Source: Corynebacterium genitalium ATCC 33030
GTDB lineage: Bacteria > Actinomycetota > Actinomycetes > Mycobacteriales > Mycobacteriaceae
Direction of reading: 5' to 3'
Length of the DNA: 64,000 bases
NCBI RefSeq assembly: GCF_000143825.1
Contig: NZ_CM000961.1
Span: 2,067,448 to 2,131,447, forward strand
Shown here: positions 43,847-52,302 of the stretch, in pieces
Position numbering within the stretch: the first letter of the stretch is position 1
Layout: each line of letters begins with the position of its first letter
The notes under the pieces: generated by a model
Told to the model about the DNA's origin: nothing
Seen by the model: only the letters and a program-made list of their open reading frames with translations
Database searches by the model: none
Position numbers and translations under genes: made by a program

Positions 43847-43948
43847 TGATGACCCAAACACGACACATCGATGCTGGCATATCCGAATGTATATCGACAA
43901 GATATATCGGATTGCCAGCAGTGTCGTGACGTAAAGCATGGGTCATCA
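43847..43948. other. ~100-bp nested palindrome
   Basis: Nested inverted arms: TGATGACCC/GGGTCATCA outermost (43847-43855, 43940-43948), then CACGACAC/GTGTCGTG, TGCTGGCA/TGCCAGCA, TCCGA/TCGGA and ATATC/GATAT at the centre. Candidate origin of transfer, replication control site or tandem protein-binding site. Confidence 0.75.
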
Positions 43949-43979
43949 CACAAGGTGCAGCGTCAGCTGCACTATTGGG

Positions 43980-44880
43980 CATCTTGACCGGAGCGCAGCG
44001 GAGGGCAAGACAGCACCAGCCAGACCGAGCGAGCGAGGTCTGAGACTGGGGCTGTAGGGGGCGGCGCGCCAGCGCCGGGCACCGGGTTATGCGAGCGCCA
44101 GCGAGCAGTAATACCCGGTGCAGTGCCTCGGCTATGCCGAGCGCCGGAGCGCAGCGGAGGCGTCGCACCCCCTTATGCCCTTTTTCCCCCTTCTACCCCT
44201 ATAACGACAAACTCATAGGGGTTTTGACACAGAAGGGGGCTGCGACCTGCGTGTTTCGGGTCTTAAAGTGGTCTTCGACCCTTACCCGAAACGGCCCGTT
44301 GATGCGCGAAGCGCACATGGTGCCTATGCAAAACCTGCAGGTCGCCACGCTGTGCGCACCACATGCGGCGCCAGCCGTTGTATGTCGGTCTTAAAGTAAG
44401 GGCCGATGACGGGTGGAAACGCCGCTTGCGGCGTCTTCCCGCGTCATCGAGACACCTGCAGCGAGCCTGCGAGCGCAAGGTGTCTAACCGCACGGCAAGA
44501 CCGACATCGCCTACGTGGTGCGCACAGCCACACCCTGCACCCTGGCACCGCCGTCAGGCGGTCATTGCAGGGTGGTGAAAATCCCGCAGCGAGCTATCCG
44601 CCGCAAGGCGGTGTTGATGTCGCTGCGGGTGTCAACAACACGGGCTGAGTAACACACTCCATATCGGCCCGTGCCACAAGCACACTATCGGTGCAGACGT
44701 ATCACGCTCGCGGCGGCCATATGCGCGCAAGCGCATGTGATGAGCACCGCCAGCGACGTGTGTTTTGCGAGCGGCAGGCTCGCAGCAGATCCAGCGGCAG
44801 CTGCTGACACAGATACATAGCGCCGCGACTCGATTGGTTCGCCCCTGTGGCAATGGCTGTACGGTCCTGTGGCGGCTGTA
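43980..44880. other. 900-bp hairpin-dense non-coding stretch
   Basis: Many short stem-loops with GCGAGC- or CCGCC-type arms: GCACCGGGTTA...TAATACCCGGTGC near 44078-44122, AACGCCGCTTGCGGCGT near 44417, AGACACCTGCAG...AGGTGTCT near 44450, and CCGCCGTCAGGCGG near 44550. The phrase GGTCTTAAAGT occurs twice. No frame here looks coding. Directly upstream of the relaxase-like gene, as an oriT region would be. Confidence 0.55.
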
Positions 44881-44890
44881 CACGCCTCGG

Positions 44891-46123
44891 ATGGACGGAG
44901 TGCGCGTGCAGAAGAACAGTTTCGAGACGTCGCTGTTCGTCGTGTATCTGCCGAAGTCGATGTGCAAGGAGATCCCCGACTACTACACCAGTGAGGTGGA
45001 CGGGCGCGAAGTGAAACGTCCGCGCTATGTCGCCCGCGACTACGAAGAAGCAAAGAAGTACCCCGAAGAGTCAATGCGTTGGCTCGCCGAGAACTTCATT
45101 CCCGGCGGTATCGACGCAGTCGCCGGCGGGGACATGAACTTCGACGAATCGACGCCACACATCCAGTTTCAGGCGGACACCCTCTCCCCTCATCCGGACA
45201 AGCCCGGTACGCTGCGTTGCCGCCCTGGCATCGCGTACAACACAGACCCCACGGTGCGGTACACATCCGGCCCGAAGAAGGGCAAGCAGATATCGGGCCA
45301 ACAGAAGTTCATCGATGCGCAACGGGGCCTGCGCGAACACATGCACGCGCTCGGTTATCCGGTTGAACTGGAAGTCTCCGAACGACACGACGAGTCGCTG
45401 AACCTCGACCGCTACACCGAGCAGCAAGACCGAGAGCGGGATCTCAAGAACCGCGAAGGTGAAGTGGAAGTCAAGAAGCGCTCCGTGCAGCGCGACATGG
45501 ACGCGATCGAGCGTGATCGCGAGCAGGCAGCAAAAGAACTCAAGCAGGCCCAAGAAGCCAACGAGAAAGCGCAAAGTGTGCTGCAGCACGCCGAAGAACA
45601 GGCCCGCGCTGTTGCCGAGCGTGTGCTCAACGAGGCACGTGAGAAGGCGGAGCAAGAAGCCGAGCAGATCCGCAGCGACGCACGCAAGGATGCTGAGCAG
45701 ACCATGGGCCTTGCCGAAGCGCAAGCAGATGAGTTGCACGACCTGGCCGAAGAGACTGCGCGGTCCAAGGCGAGCGAGATTACAGCCACGGCCCGCAGCG
45801 AAGCAGAGACGATCACACGCCAAGTCGACGAGGCACGTAAGCAAGCCGAGCGAGACGCAGAAAAGATCCGCAGCGAAGCACAAGATGAGGCGAAGATCAT
45901 CATCGAAGAAGCGGTGAAGTCAGGACAGCAGTTGGAGCATCTGGACAAGAAGTTCCTGGTGCTAGAACTGCACGACAGCCCGGAGTTGCTTGAGCGCTAT
46001 ACGCAGTTCAAGAAGTCGCAGACCTCAAGCAAGCACAGTGACGCGCGCCGACGTGCACAGGAGCGTATCGAGAAACGCCGCCTCCAGCAGCAACAGCAGC
46101 GTGACCGTGATGGCGGTGATTAG
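44891..46123 (+). CDS. Divergent MobV-like relaxase / plasmid mobilization protein
   Basis: 410 residues from ATG 44891; start uncertain because the frame opens at 44765 without family resemblance. Residues ~85-160 carry N-F-D-E-S-T-P-H-I-Q, resembling the metal motif H-x-D-E-x-T-P-H-x-H of MobV/Pre relaxases, but the first His is Asn and the last is Gln. S-G-Q-Q-K-F...L-R-E-H-M follows as in MobV. Residues ~175-345 are a long Glu/Ala/Arg coiled coil. It may be a relaxase with altered metal binding or a degenerate one. Confidence 0.6.
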   Translation: MDGVRVQKNSFETSLFVVYLPKSMCKEIPDYYTSEVDGREVKRPRYVARDYEEAKKYPEESMRWLAENFIPGGIDAVAGGDMNFDESTPHIQFQADTLSPHPDKPGTLRCRPGIAYNTDPTVRYTSGPKKGKQISGQQKFIDAQRGLREHMHALGYPVELEVSERHDESLNLDRYTEQQDRERDLKNREGEVEVKKRSVQRDMDAIERDREQAAKELKQAQEANEKAQSVLQHAEEQARAVAERVLNEAREKAEQEAEQIRSDARKDAEQTMGLAEAQADELHDLAEETARSKASEITATARSEAETITRQVDEARKQAERDAEKIRSEAQDEAKIIIEEAVKSGQQLEHLDKKFLVLELHDSPELLERYTQFKKSQTSSKHSDARRRAQERIEKRRLQQQQQRDRDGGD

Positions 46124-46759
46124 TTGTAGCACTGCTCTCCCCCGCCCTGTACGGCCCTGTAGCGGCCTAGCAGGGTGTCGCCAGGGTCAGTGTCCAGAGA
46201 TAGCGCTAAAACCGCTCTAATTCAGCGAGAATCGAAGAAATCTGGGCCACGCTGAGCGGAGTGTCACTACGTTGCGCAGCGAATTGGCCTGTTGAGTGGC
46301 GGAGATATTGCGCAGCACGTCCGCCGGGACAATGGCGCGTGTGCTGCGCAGAAGAGACACCCGCAGAAGGGCCGGCAAAATGACAGCGACATTCTGTTGC
46401 GCAGCAAATGTGTTAATACGATGACAAGCAACTTCACTGCTCAATTCAGGTGTCATTAGGGGCATTCACCAAACTCCCCAACCTCTAGACACGCCGCCAC
46501 TTACACGGCGGCTTACACGTTTTCCGACGCTTCCTTACACACCCCGCAACGACCCCCGCCCCGAGTCTCGAAGCGAAACCCCTACCGACCCTCGCGCGGG
46601 AATCATTCTGCCACGCGAGTGGGACAAGAAACTGGACAGGCTGTAAGCAATATACGGTTCCCCGTGCCAAGATCCTTGGAGTGTGCATTTGGGTGGGCGC
46701 TTCCATCGTCATGGCTTATGTTGGCTGGCGCGGAAGCTGGGCGAAAATGCCGTTGAAGG
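46124..46759. other. Gap with repeated TTGCGCAGC motifs
   Basis: TTGCGCAGC occurs at 46272-46280, 46308-46316 and 46397-46405, with a variant CTGCGCAG at 46344. A minus-strand frame at 46217-46465 (82 codons) has GGGGAG nine bases before its ATG but no recognisable product, and overlaps these repeats. At 46647-46663 is one copy of the 17-base direct repeat shared with 51028. Confidence 0.4.
46647..46663. repeat. 17-bp direct repeat, left copy
   Basis: GCAATATACGGTTCCCC, identical to 51028-51044. Confidence 0.85.
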
Positions 46760-46780
46760 GTGGCGGTGGCCATTGGATCT

Positions 46781-46996
46781 ATGTTGAAAAATAAACAGTG
46801 GAAAGCTGCTGCGGACAAGATCGTCCAAGTAGCCTCTGTTAATGTTGCAACGGTTGCCCTTGACTACGGAATTAGTGCAATCGGTGGGCCCGTAGCGTGG
46901 GTTGGAAAGATTGCACTTTATGCAGGTCCTTGTGCTATCAGCGAAAAGTTGGACTGGAAAGGAAGTTATAATGGGTTTCGGAGGGGCTTTACGTAG
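46781..46996 (+). CDS. Small hydrophobic protein, unknown
   Basis: 71 residues from ATG 46781 (GTG 46760 also in frame after GAAGG). The sequence has a Gly/Ala/Val-rich middle (V-N-V-A-T-V-A-L-D-Y-G-I-S-A-I-G-G-P) that could insert in a membrane, and a basic end. It overlaps the next gene by 26 bases. Could be a bacteriocin-like peptide or a fragment of a larger protein; nothing decisive. Confidence 0.4.
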   Translation: MLKNKQWKAAADKIVQVASVNVATVALDYGISAIGGPVAWVGKIALYAGPCAISEKLDWKGSYNGFRRGFT

Positions 46997-47264
46997 AACT
47001 CAGAAAAATGGAAAACCATGGATACCTCCGTGGTGGTTTTCCTTCATCGTACTACCGCTAATGGTTATCGCTGGCTTCTACGTAAGCCAAGTGACCGGTT
47101 GGCGTGGAGTTTCCTCATCAAGCGTAGAGGGGGTTCCATGGAGCGAAGTAAGTTCTGACGGTATACTTCTTCACGTAGCGGGGTATATGACTTTTTACTT
47201 CGTTTTAGTGTTGCCCATCTTCTTGATCCGTAGATATCTATGGGAGAAGCAGCGAAACAGTTGA
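46971..47264 (+). CDS. Small two-helix membrane protein
   Basis: 97 residues from ATG 46971 with AAAGGAAG upstream. Two hydrophobic helices (about 25-45 and 70-92) around a polar loop. No family recognised. The position after a small hydrophobic peptide gene would suit an immunity protein, which is speculation. Confidence 0.5.
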   Translation: MGFGGALRRTQKNGKPWIPPWWFSFIVLPLMVIAGFYVSQVTGWRGVSSSSVEGVPWSEVSSDGILLHVAGYMTFYFVLVLPIFLIRRYLWEKQRNS

Positions 47265-47349
47265 CGAGCGGAGCAGCGACCAAAACCCGAAAAGCAATAA
47301 ACAATGGATTAACCAGCCGAAAACAAACGTACGCTACCCCCTCTCAAAG

Positions 47350-47619
47350 GTGAGCTCACAGATTGCGCACTCAGCGAAGCGCAAAGCAGACGCAGCCAAA
47401 AACCTACGGGATGAGGGGAACGGACTTGTTACCGGTGACCACCCAAGAAAAGGGCAACCGAAAACCTCCCAAGGACAAGAACCGGTGGTAAACCCTTCTA
47501 CAGTATTCTTAGACGACGGAACCCGACTTGATTTTCGAACAGACAGCAAGTCAGGCGGCTACACAATCGACATCAACAACAACGTCAACAGCAAGATTTT
47601 TAAGATCCACGTTGCGTAA
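47350..47619 (+). CDS. Possible C-terminal toxin domain fragment
   Basis: 89 residues from GTG 47350; the frame is open upstream to 47228 without another start codon. Another open frame begins at ATG 47240 (M-G-E-A-A-K-Q-L) and ends just before this one, which suggests a frameshift in a longer gene. The basic region followed by F-L-D-D-G-T-R-L-D-F-R-T-D-S and I-D-I-N-N-N resembles tails of polymorphic toxins, but no named domain was recognised. Confidence 0.4.
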   Translation: MSSQIAHSAKRKADAAKNLRDEGNGLVTGDHPRKGQPKTSQGQEPVVNPSTVFLDDGTRLDFRTDSKSGGYTIDINNNVNSKIFKIHVA

Positions 47620-47923
47620 TGATTTATTCAGAATCATCAAGAAAGAAATGGAAGAGACCGAAGACTGGGTCTCTCTGGCTGGAGCACTCGGTGCCTGTGA
47701 AATTCACCCCTTCCGGGCGACTAACGAGCAAATCTCTTCAGTAGCACGCGAAATTGAAAAAGATGAACGTCTATTGAAGGCGTTTTATCACATGCCACAA
47801 AAACCTGTTTTTAAAAAGGAATCTCCAGAGTTTAAAAACAAGGTAGAAGAACTTCTACGGACAGAAGACCCCAATACTCGTATGGACATCATGGTCAATC
47901 TTTTAATTGACGTTAGAGAATAA
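47612..47923 (+). CDS. Small acidic protein, possible immunity partner
   Basis: 103 residues from TTG 47612, overlapping the previous stop; ATG 47648 is the alternative. Acidic and predicted helical (E-E-T-E-D-W-V-S-L-A-G-A-L-G, I-E-K-D-E-R-L-L-K-A-F-Y). Overlap with and acidity next to a basic toxin-like product fit a toxin/immunity pair. AT-rich compared with the flanks. Confidence 0.45.
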   Translation: MRNDLFRIIKKEMEETEDWVSLAGALGACEIHPFRATNEQISSVAREIEKDERLLKAFYHMPQKPVFKKESPEFKNKVEELLRTEDPNTRMDIMVNLLIDVRE

Positions 47924-48035
47924 AGAGCGAACTGTTAATCTCCGCGTCTAGGGCCGGAAGCCGACCGGCTTTCGATCGTCCGAAAGGTCACGCCGGTGCC
48001 AAAGAACGACTGAAGCCCTCAGGGACGGCTGTCGG

Positions 48036-48722
48036 TCAATTGAGGGAGATCCCCGCGTCGTTGAGCGCTGCCCGCCCGGCGGGAGTGAGACGCACGGCCC
48101 GGGTACGACCCCTGCGGGAAAGCCATTCCTTATCCAGCAGAGTCTTGCAGATTCCCGTGCCGAGAGGGCCGGCGAGGTGGAAGCGGCGTTCGGTGGAGTC
48201 CATGCACGACCTGCCCGTGTCGAGCATCTTCGGGGGCACACCCCACTGTATGAACAAGCGATGACCGTGATTAGTGACCTGACAGTGCGAGTCGATGAAC
48301 TCGTGCTCTTCCAGTTGTTCAGCCAGGCGCACCCCGAGCTTACCGGCGAGGTGCTGATAACAGGTGCGGCCTTCACGTAGGTTCGCATTCGCCCGTGACG
48401 CGCTGAGGCTGTGAGGAGTGGGCAGGGGCGAGCGGGCGACCACGCCAAGGCTCTCGACCACTCGTGCGATGTCTTCCCCGGCCAGGCGAATGTAGCGGTG
48501 CCGGCCCTGCCGAATGTCGTGGACGAGACCGTGGGTGACGAGCACGCCAACATGCTCGCTCGCCGTCGACCGGGCCAGGCCCGCGTACCTGCCCAGTTCA
48601 CCAACCGTCCAGGCCCGCCCGTCCATGAGCGCAGCACACATGGCCGCCCGCGACGAGTCAGCCAGAGCCGACGCGACTGTCGAGATATCCGGGACCGCTT
48701 CAGGAAACACGCGCGCAACCAT
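48036..48722 (-). CDS. ArsR-type winged-helix regulator with C-terminal domain
   Basis: 228 residues from ATG 48722; ATG 48797 and more distant starts are in frame but do not match the family start M-V-A-R-V-F-P-E-A-V. The HTH reads L-A-D-S-S-R-A-A-M-C-A-A-L-M and L-A-R-S-T-A-S-E-H-V. The C-terminal half has several Cys/His residues (C-Q-V-T-N-H-G-H). Divergent from the exporter, which it probably represses. Confidence 0.82.
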   Translation of the reverse strand: MVARVFPEAVPDISTVASALADSSRAAMCAALMDGRAWTVGELGRYAGLARSTASEHVGVLVTHGLVHDIRQGRHRYIRLAGEDIARVVESLGVVARSPLPTPHSLSASRANANLREGRTCYQHLAGKLGVRLAEQLEEHEFIDSHCQVTNHGHRLFIQWGVPPKMLDTGRSCMDSTERRFHLAGPLGTGICKTLLDKEWLSRRGRTRAVRLTPAGRAALNDAGISLN

Positions 48723-48826
48723 GTCTCCAGTGTGCACCCGGAACTGTTCGGTGACGACCGAACAATCGCAGGCGTAGTTTGAACTCACCAGATTCATTGC
48801 ATCAGGAGACGAAGGGAGCGATCGCG

Positions 48827-48934
48827 ATGAACGGGGACCGCCAACGGCTACGCGGGCACTACGATGAGGACTTCTACAAGCGCACCTACTTCGGCCACCC
48901 GCCCGCCGAGGCTTCGCTGGAGTCTCGCGTATGA
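48827..48934 (+). CDS. 35-residue upstream peptide coupled to the exporter gene
   Basis: ATG 48827 with AGGGAG eight bases upstream; the product starts M-N-G-D-R-Q-R-L-R-G-H-Y-D-E-D-F-Y. Its TGA overlaps the exporter ATG as ATGA, so translation is coupled. It may be a leader peptide or the stub of a deleted gene. Confidence 0.5.
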   Translation: MNGDRQRLRGHYDEDFYKRTYFGHPPAEASLESRV

Positions 48935-50295
48935 CCGCGCATCGGCGCACGGCGCTGGTCGCGACCCTCCTCGGTTTCTTCATCGTCATGCTCGATACGA
49001 CCATCGTCAATGTCGCCCTCGCCGAGATCGGCACTGACCTCGACATGACGGTGGGCTCACTGCAGTGGGTCGTCGACGCTTACACCCTCGTGTTCGCCGC
49101 GTTCCTTCTCACAGCTGGGGCCGCATGCGACCGTCTCGGGGCCCGCAGGGTCTACCTCGCTGGCCTGGTGGTCTTTGCTGTGCTCTCGGCCGTGTGCGCC
49201 CTCGCTCCCACAGGCGGGTTCCTCGTCGCTGGTCGCGCCGTCCAGGGCGTGGGCGCGGCAGCGATCGTGCCGGGCTCTCTGGCATTGCTGTCGGCTGTGT
49301 ACGACGATCCGAAGGAACGAGCACGCGCCATCGGGCTGTGGGGCGGCGCAGGAGGTGTTGCCGCCGCGATCGGACCGGTCCTGGGCGGAGCGCTGGTGTC
49401 GACGATCGGGTGGCGGGCGGTGTTCTGGGTCAACCTCCCCATCGTCGCTATCGGCTGTCTGCTCACCTTGTGGGCAATTCCCGTGCTCACGGGCAGTCGC
49501 GCGAGACGGGTGGACCTACCCGGACAGGTGCTCTCCGTGCTCACGCTGGTGGCAGTAACCTATGCAGTCATCACCGCAGGCGAACACGGATGGTCACCCT
49601 GGCAGGTAGCCGTGCTGATCGCCGGGGGCGTCTTCCTCGCCCTGTTCATCATCGCAGAGCGAGGACACCCGGACCCGATGCTGCCGATGGCCTTGTTCAC
49701 TCGTGCCCGGTTCTCCGTGGCCGCAATGGTAGGGCTCGCGCTCAACTTCAGCTTCTTCGGACAACTCTTCGTGCTCTCCCTCTTCTTCCAGCAGTACCTG
49801 GGATACGAGCCGTGGCTGGCAGGCCTCGCGCTGGCACCACAGGCGTGCAGCGCCGTGGTCGCGTCACCGCTGGGCGGCCGTGCCGTCGCCCGGTGGGGCG
49901 CGTTCCCCACCATGCTCACCGGCCTGGTAGTCGGCACGATCGGCTTCAGCAGCCTCGTGCTGCTCACCGCAGAAACCCCTTACGTGGTGGTCGCGGTGTT
50001 GACCTTCACAGCTGGATTCGGGATGGCCTTCGCGATGCCGGCCGCGACCTCGGCCGCAGTGGCCTCGGCCCCGCCGGAACATGTCGGCATCGCAGGAGGA
50101 GTCATCAATGCCGCCCGCCAGACCGGCAGCGTCGTCGGCGTCGCAGTCCTCGGCGAAATGGTCGCCAGTGGAGCGTTCCTCACAGGCTTCCACACAGCCG
50201 TCGCGGTCGCCGGTGGAGTCTTCGGTGCCGCAGCGCTCGTAGTTGCTGCCACCATCATCAGTCACCTACAGGAGCCAGTTACACCTGAAGTTTAG
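48931..50295 (+). CDS. MFS multidrug exporter, DHA2 family
   Basis: 454 residues and about 14 helices. Motifs: L-D-T-T-I-V-N-V-A-L-A in helix 1, G-A-A-C-D-R-L-G-A-R-R-V in the first cytoplasmic loop, and G-P-V-L-G-G-A-L in helix 5. Proton antiport of drugs or toxic metabolites is expected, substrate unknown. Preceded by the coupled small peptide and controlled presumably by the divergent ArsR-type regulator. Confidence 0.88.
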   Translation: MTAHRRTALVATLLGFFIVMLDTTIVNVALAEIGTDLDMTVGSLQWVVDAYTLVFAAFLLTAGAACDRLGARRVYLAGLVVFAVLSAVCALAPTGGFLVAGRAVQGVGAAAIVPGSLALLSAVYDDPKERARAIGLWGGAGGVAAAIGPVLGGALVSTIGWRAVFWVNLPIVAIGCLLTLWAIPVLTGSRARRVDLPGQVLSVLTLVAVTYAVITAGEHGWSPWQVAVLIAGGVFLALFIIAERGHPDPMLPMALFTRARFSVAAMVGLALNFSFFGQLFVLSLFFQQYLGYEPWLAGLALAPQACSAVVASPLGGRAVARWGAFPTMLTGLVVGTIGFSSLVLLTAETPYVVVAVLTFTAGFGMAFAMPAATSAAVASAPPEHVGIAGGVINAARQTGSVVGVAVLGEMVASGAFLTGFHTAVAVAGGVFGAAALVVAATIISHLQEPVTPEV

Positions 50296-50350
50296 AATCA
50301 TTGTGTGATGAAGCACCATCGGAGGAGGTCGAAGAAGCTGCTCTCCCCCC

Positions 50351-50367
50351 AACTTTGCAACAGCACC
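50351..50367. repeat. Terminal inverted repeat relic of an IS6-family element
   Basis: On the minus strand it reads GGTGCTGTTGCAAAGTT, like the ends of IS6/IS26-type elements. No transposase of that type is present in the window. The remaining sequence 50296-50551 shows no gene. Confidence 0.45.
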
Positions 50368-50551
50368 TGAAATGGGGACCGACGGTCTCAAGGTCCGGGG
50401 CGACATTCGCAGGGGTCAGATCTTGTATTTCTGGGAGCCGTAACGGGTACCTGGCCTTGTAAGCCCAGGAGCTCCCACAGGTGGTCGACAACCTGCACTG
50501 GGCTCTTCCGGGGGCAAGGTTGGATGAATCCCATCTCAGCGACACGGGAAC

Positions 50552-50983
50552 TGAAGCGTCCTGGGTTTAGTCCGCCCCCAAATTGATCTTTGTACGCGTC
50601 GATGCAGGAGATCATTTGGTCGCGGGTCGGTCGAGTTCCGCTGCGAAAAAAGCCGAAGCTGTCTTAAGAATCCCGTTTGCTCGTTTCAGCTCACGGTTTT
50701 CGCGGCGCAGACGCTTGAGCTCTTCTTCCATTGTTTCGCCGCCTGAAGCGTCAGAATTATCTCGTACTGAAGCGCTGTCACGGTACCAAGCCCGCAACGC
50801 GTGGTGGGATACTCCAAGCAGCTCACCGACCTCCGTGTAGGCGCGTTGCAGTGAGCAAGACTCCAGTCGGACCATTTCGATGATCTGATGGCCCGCCTTC
50901 TCCTTGAACTCAACGGAATACTTTCTGGGCATAGTGCCTAATCCTTCCTTACCAGAGGTAGGAACTGAACCCAGGACGCTTCA
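50552..50983. mobile_element. Internally deleted IS3-family element, copy 1
   Basis: Terminal inverted repeats TGAAGCGTCCTGGGTTTAGT (50552-50571) and its near-complement ending at 50983 (GAACCCAGGACGCTTCA). It contains the complete orfA and only the first codons of orfB. Not autonomous. Confidence 0.85.
50612..50932 (-). CDS. IS3-family transposase OrfA
   Basis: 106 residues: M-P-R-K-Y-S-V-E-F-K, the HTH stretch L-L-G-V-S-H-H-A-L-R-A-W-Y, and a leucine-zipper helix E-E-L-K-R-L-R-R-E-N-R-E-L-K. OrfA binds the IS ends; without OrfB (the DDE catalytic part) it cannot transpose. The orfB start (M-I-S-C-I-D-A-Y-K-D-Q-F) remains at 50615 and is cut off within 15 codons. Confidence 0.9.
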   Translation of the reverse strand: MPRKYSVEFKEKAGHQIIEMVRLESCSLQRAYTEVGELLGVSHHALRAWYRDSASVRDNSDASGGETMEEELKRLRRENRELKRANGILKTASAFFAAELDRPATK

Positions 50984-51027
50984 AGATGAACTTCTAAGCT
51001 TAGCCACCAGCCTCAGCTGGAAGGCTC

Positions 51028-51044
51028 GCAATATACGGTTCCCC
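51028..51044. repeat. 17-bp direct repeat, right copy
   Basis: GCAATATACGGTTCCCC, as at 46647; followed by the small hairpin CTGCCGTTAGGCAG. Confidence 0.85.
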
Positions 51045-51108
51045 TGCCGTTAGGCAGTGAGATAAAACCTCACGTGAAGAAAATCGGCATGCTCTGTGCT
51101 ATCCATTT

Positions 51109-52302
51109 TCACCCCTGCTTTCTACCAGTGCCGGAAACAGGAAGGTGGGCGCCGCGCAGCGTGAAAAACATCGCGACAATCAATGAACCAGCCGCCACTG
51201 CGAAACTCAAGGTAGTTGAGTTACTAAACACCACAGCGATAACCGCAGGGCCCATAATTTGCCCCAAGCTGTACCATGTCGTTAGGGAAGCCGCCGCAAC
51301 TGGGCTCCCCGCTTTGAGACCCGCTTCAATAGTCAGCATCGTTACCCCCATGAAGGTAGCTCCGAACAAAAACGCCGACACAAACAAAAGACCGGGCCCA
51401 GAACTGAAGACTGCCACGACAGCACCTGTAACCTGCAGGAAATAGCATCCAGCAAGCGCTTTGAAGGTTCCCACTCGGTTTGCCGCATACGACCAAAACA
51501 ACGGGGATGGAGCGGTGGCGCATCCAGCTACCAGCCACGTCGAGGCGGCGGCTGTTTGCCCGAAAACCGGCTGCGCTAGAACCACCAGATATGTACCGAT
51601 GATGATGTAGCCTGCGCCTTGGAAGAGATATCCAGCAGATAACCACCGCAATGGTTCAAGCGAAGATTCCTGTCCTTGGTCACTTCGTGGCCGAGTAGAA
51701 GAATCGGAGCGATTTTCACGTATTGGCCAATTCCATGCAAGAAGCGAAAGTGCTGCACTCACTGCTGCGCAGATAAGCCACAGTGCCCGCCATGAGAGAA
51801 CGCTTCCCCCCATGAGGACAATTCCTCCGGAGATGAGGATGCCTAGCCCAACCCCAGCGTAAATTATTCCACCATCATGGGCTCGGCGTTTGACCACGGG
51901 AATATTCTGCGTCACCGAGACGAAAACTAGAGCTGAGATGGCCCCAGCCAAAAAGCGGACCGCTATTTGCCACCACGGTGAGCCAGAGAAAGCAACCGCC
52001 GCCAGGAGCACTGTCGTCAACACAAGGGCTGCCCTGTATAATCTTCTAGAAATCGGCACCCACCCTCGGGAGGCCGCCAAAGAACCCGCAAAATACCCGG
52101 CGTAGTTGGCGGTGGCGATCCACGCGCTGGACTGTCCCGACCAACCCAGGGAACCTACCATCAAAGGCAAAATGGGGGTGTAAAAGAATCTGCCCAAGCC
52201 CATGGCTACTGCTAGGCCGGCGGTACCACGCGACACCAAAAGAGCATCCCGGTGGGTAGTTTCAGTCGCAGCGGAGTGAGCGTCTCCCTCAGGCTTCCCC
52301 AT
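51109..52302 (-). CDS. MFS transporter, YbfB/YjiJ type
   Basis: 397 residues from ATG 52302, with AGGAGG seven to twelve bases upstream. About 12 helices; the family signature G-L-G-R-F-F-Y-T-P-I-L-P-L-M lies near residue 35. It overlaps the upstream fusion gene by 14 bases, so the two form an operon, and it may export the product of that enzyme. Confidence 0.85.
   Translation of the reverse strand: MGKPEGDAHSAATETTHRDALLVSRGTAGLAVAMGLGRFFYTPILPLMVGSLGWSGQSSAWIATANYAGYFAGSLAASRGWVPISRRLYRAALVLTTVLLAAVAFSGSPWWQIAVRFLAGAISALVFVSVTQNIPVVKRRAHDGGIIYAGVGLGILISGGIVLMGGSVLSWRALWLICAAVSAALSLLAWNWPIRENRSDSSTRPRSDQGQESSLEPLRWLSAGYLFQGAGYIIIGTYLVVLAQPVFGQTAAASTWLVAGCATAPSPLFWSYAANRVGTFKALAGCYFLQVTGAVVAVFSSGPGLLFVSAFLFGATFMGVTMLTIEAGLKAGSPVAAASLTTWYSLGQIMGPAVIAVVFSNSTTLSFAVAAGSLIVAMFFTLRGAHLPVSGTGRKQG

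Noticed and set aside
47948..48718. 256-codon minus-strand frame
   Set aside because: Shadow frame of the ArsR-type regulator at 48036-48722; Arg/Ser-rich with no motifs.
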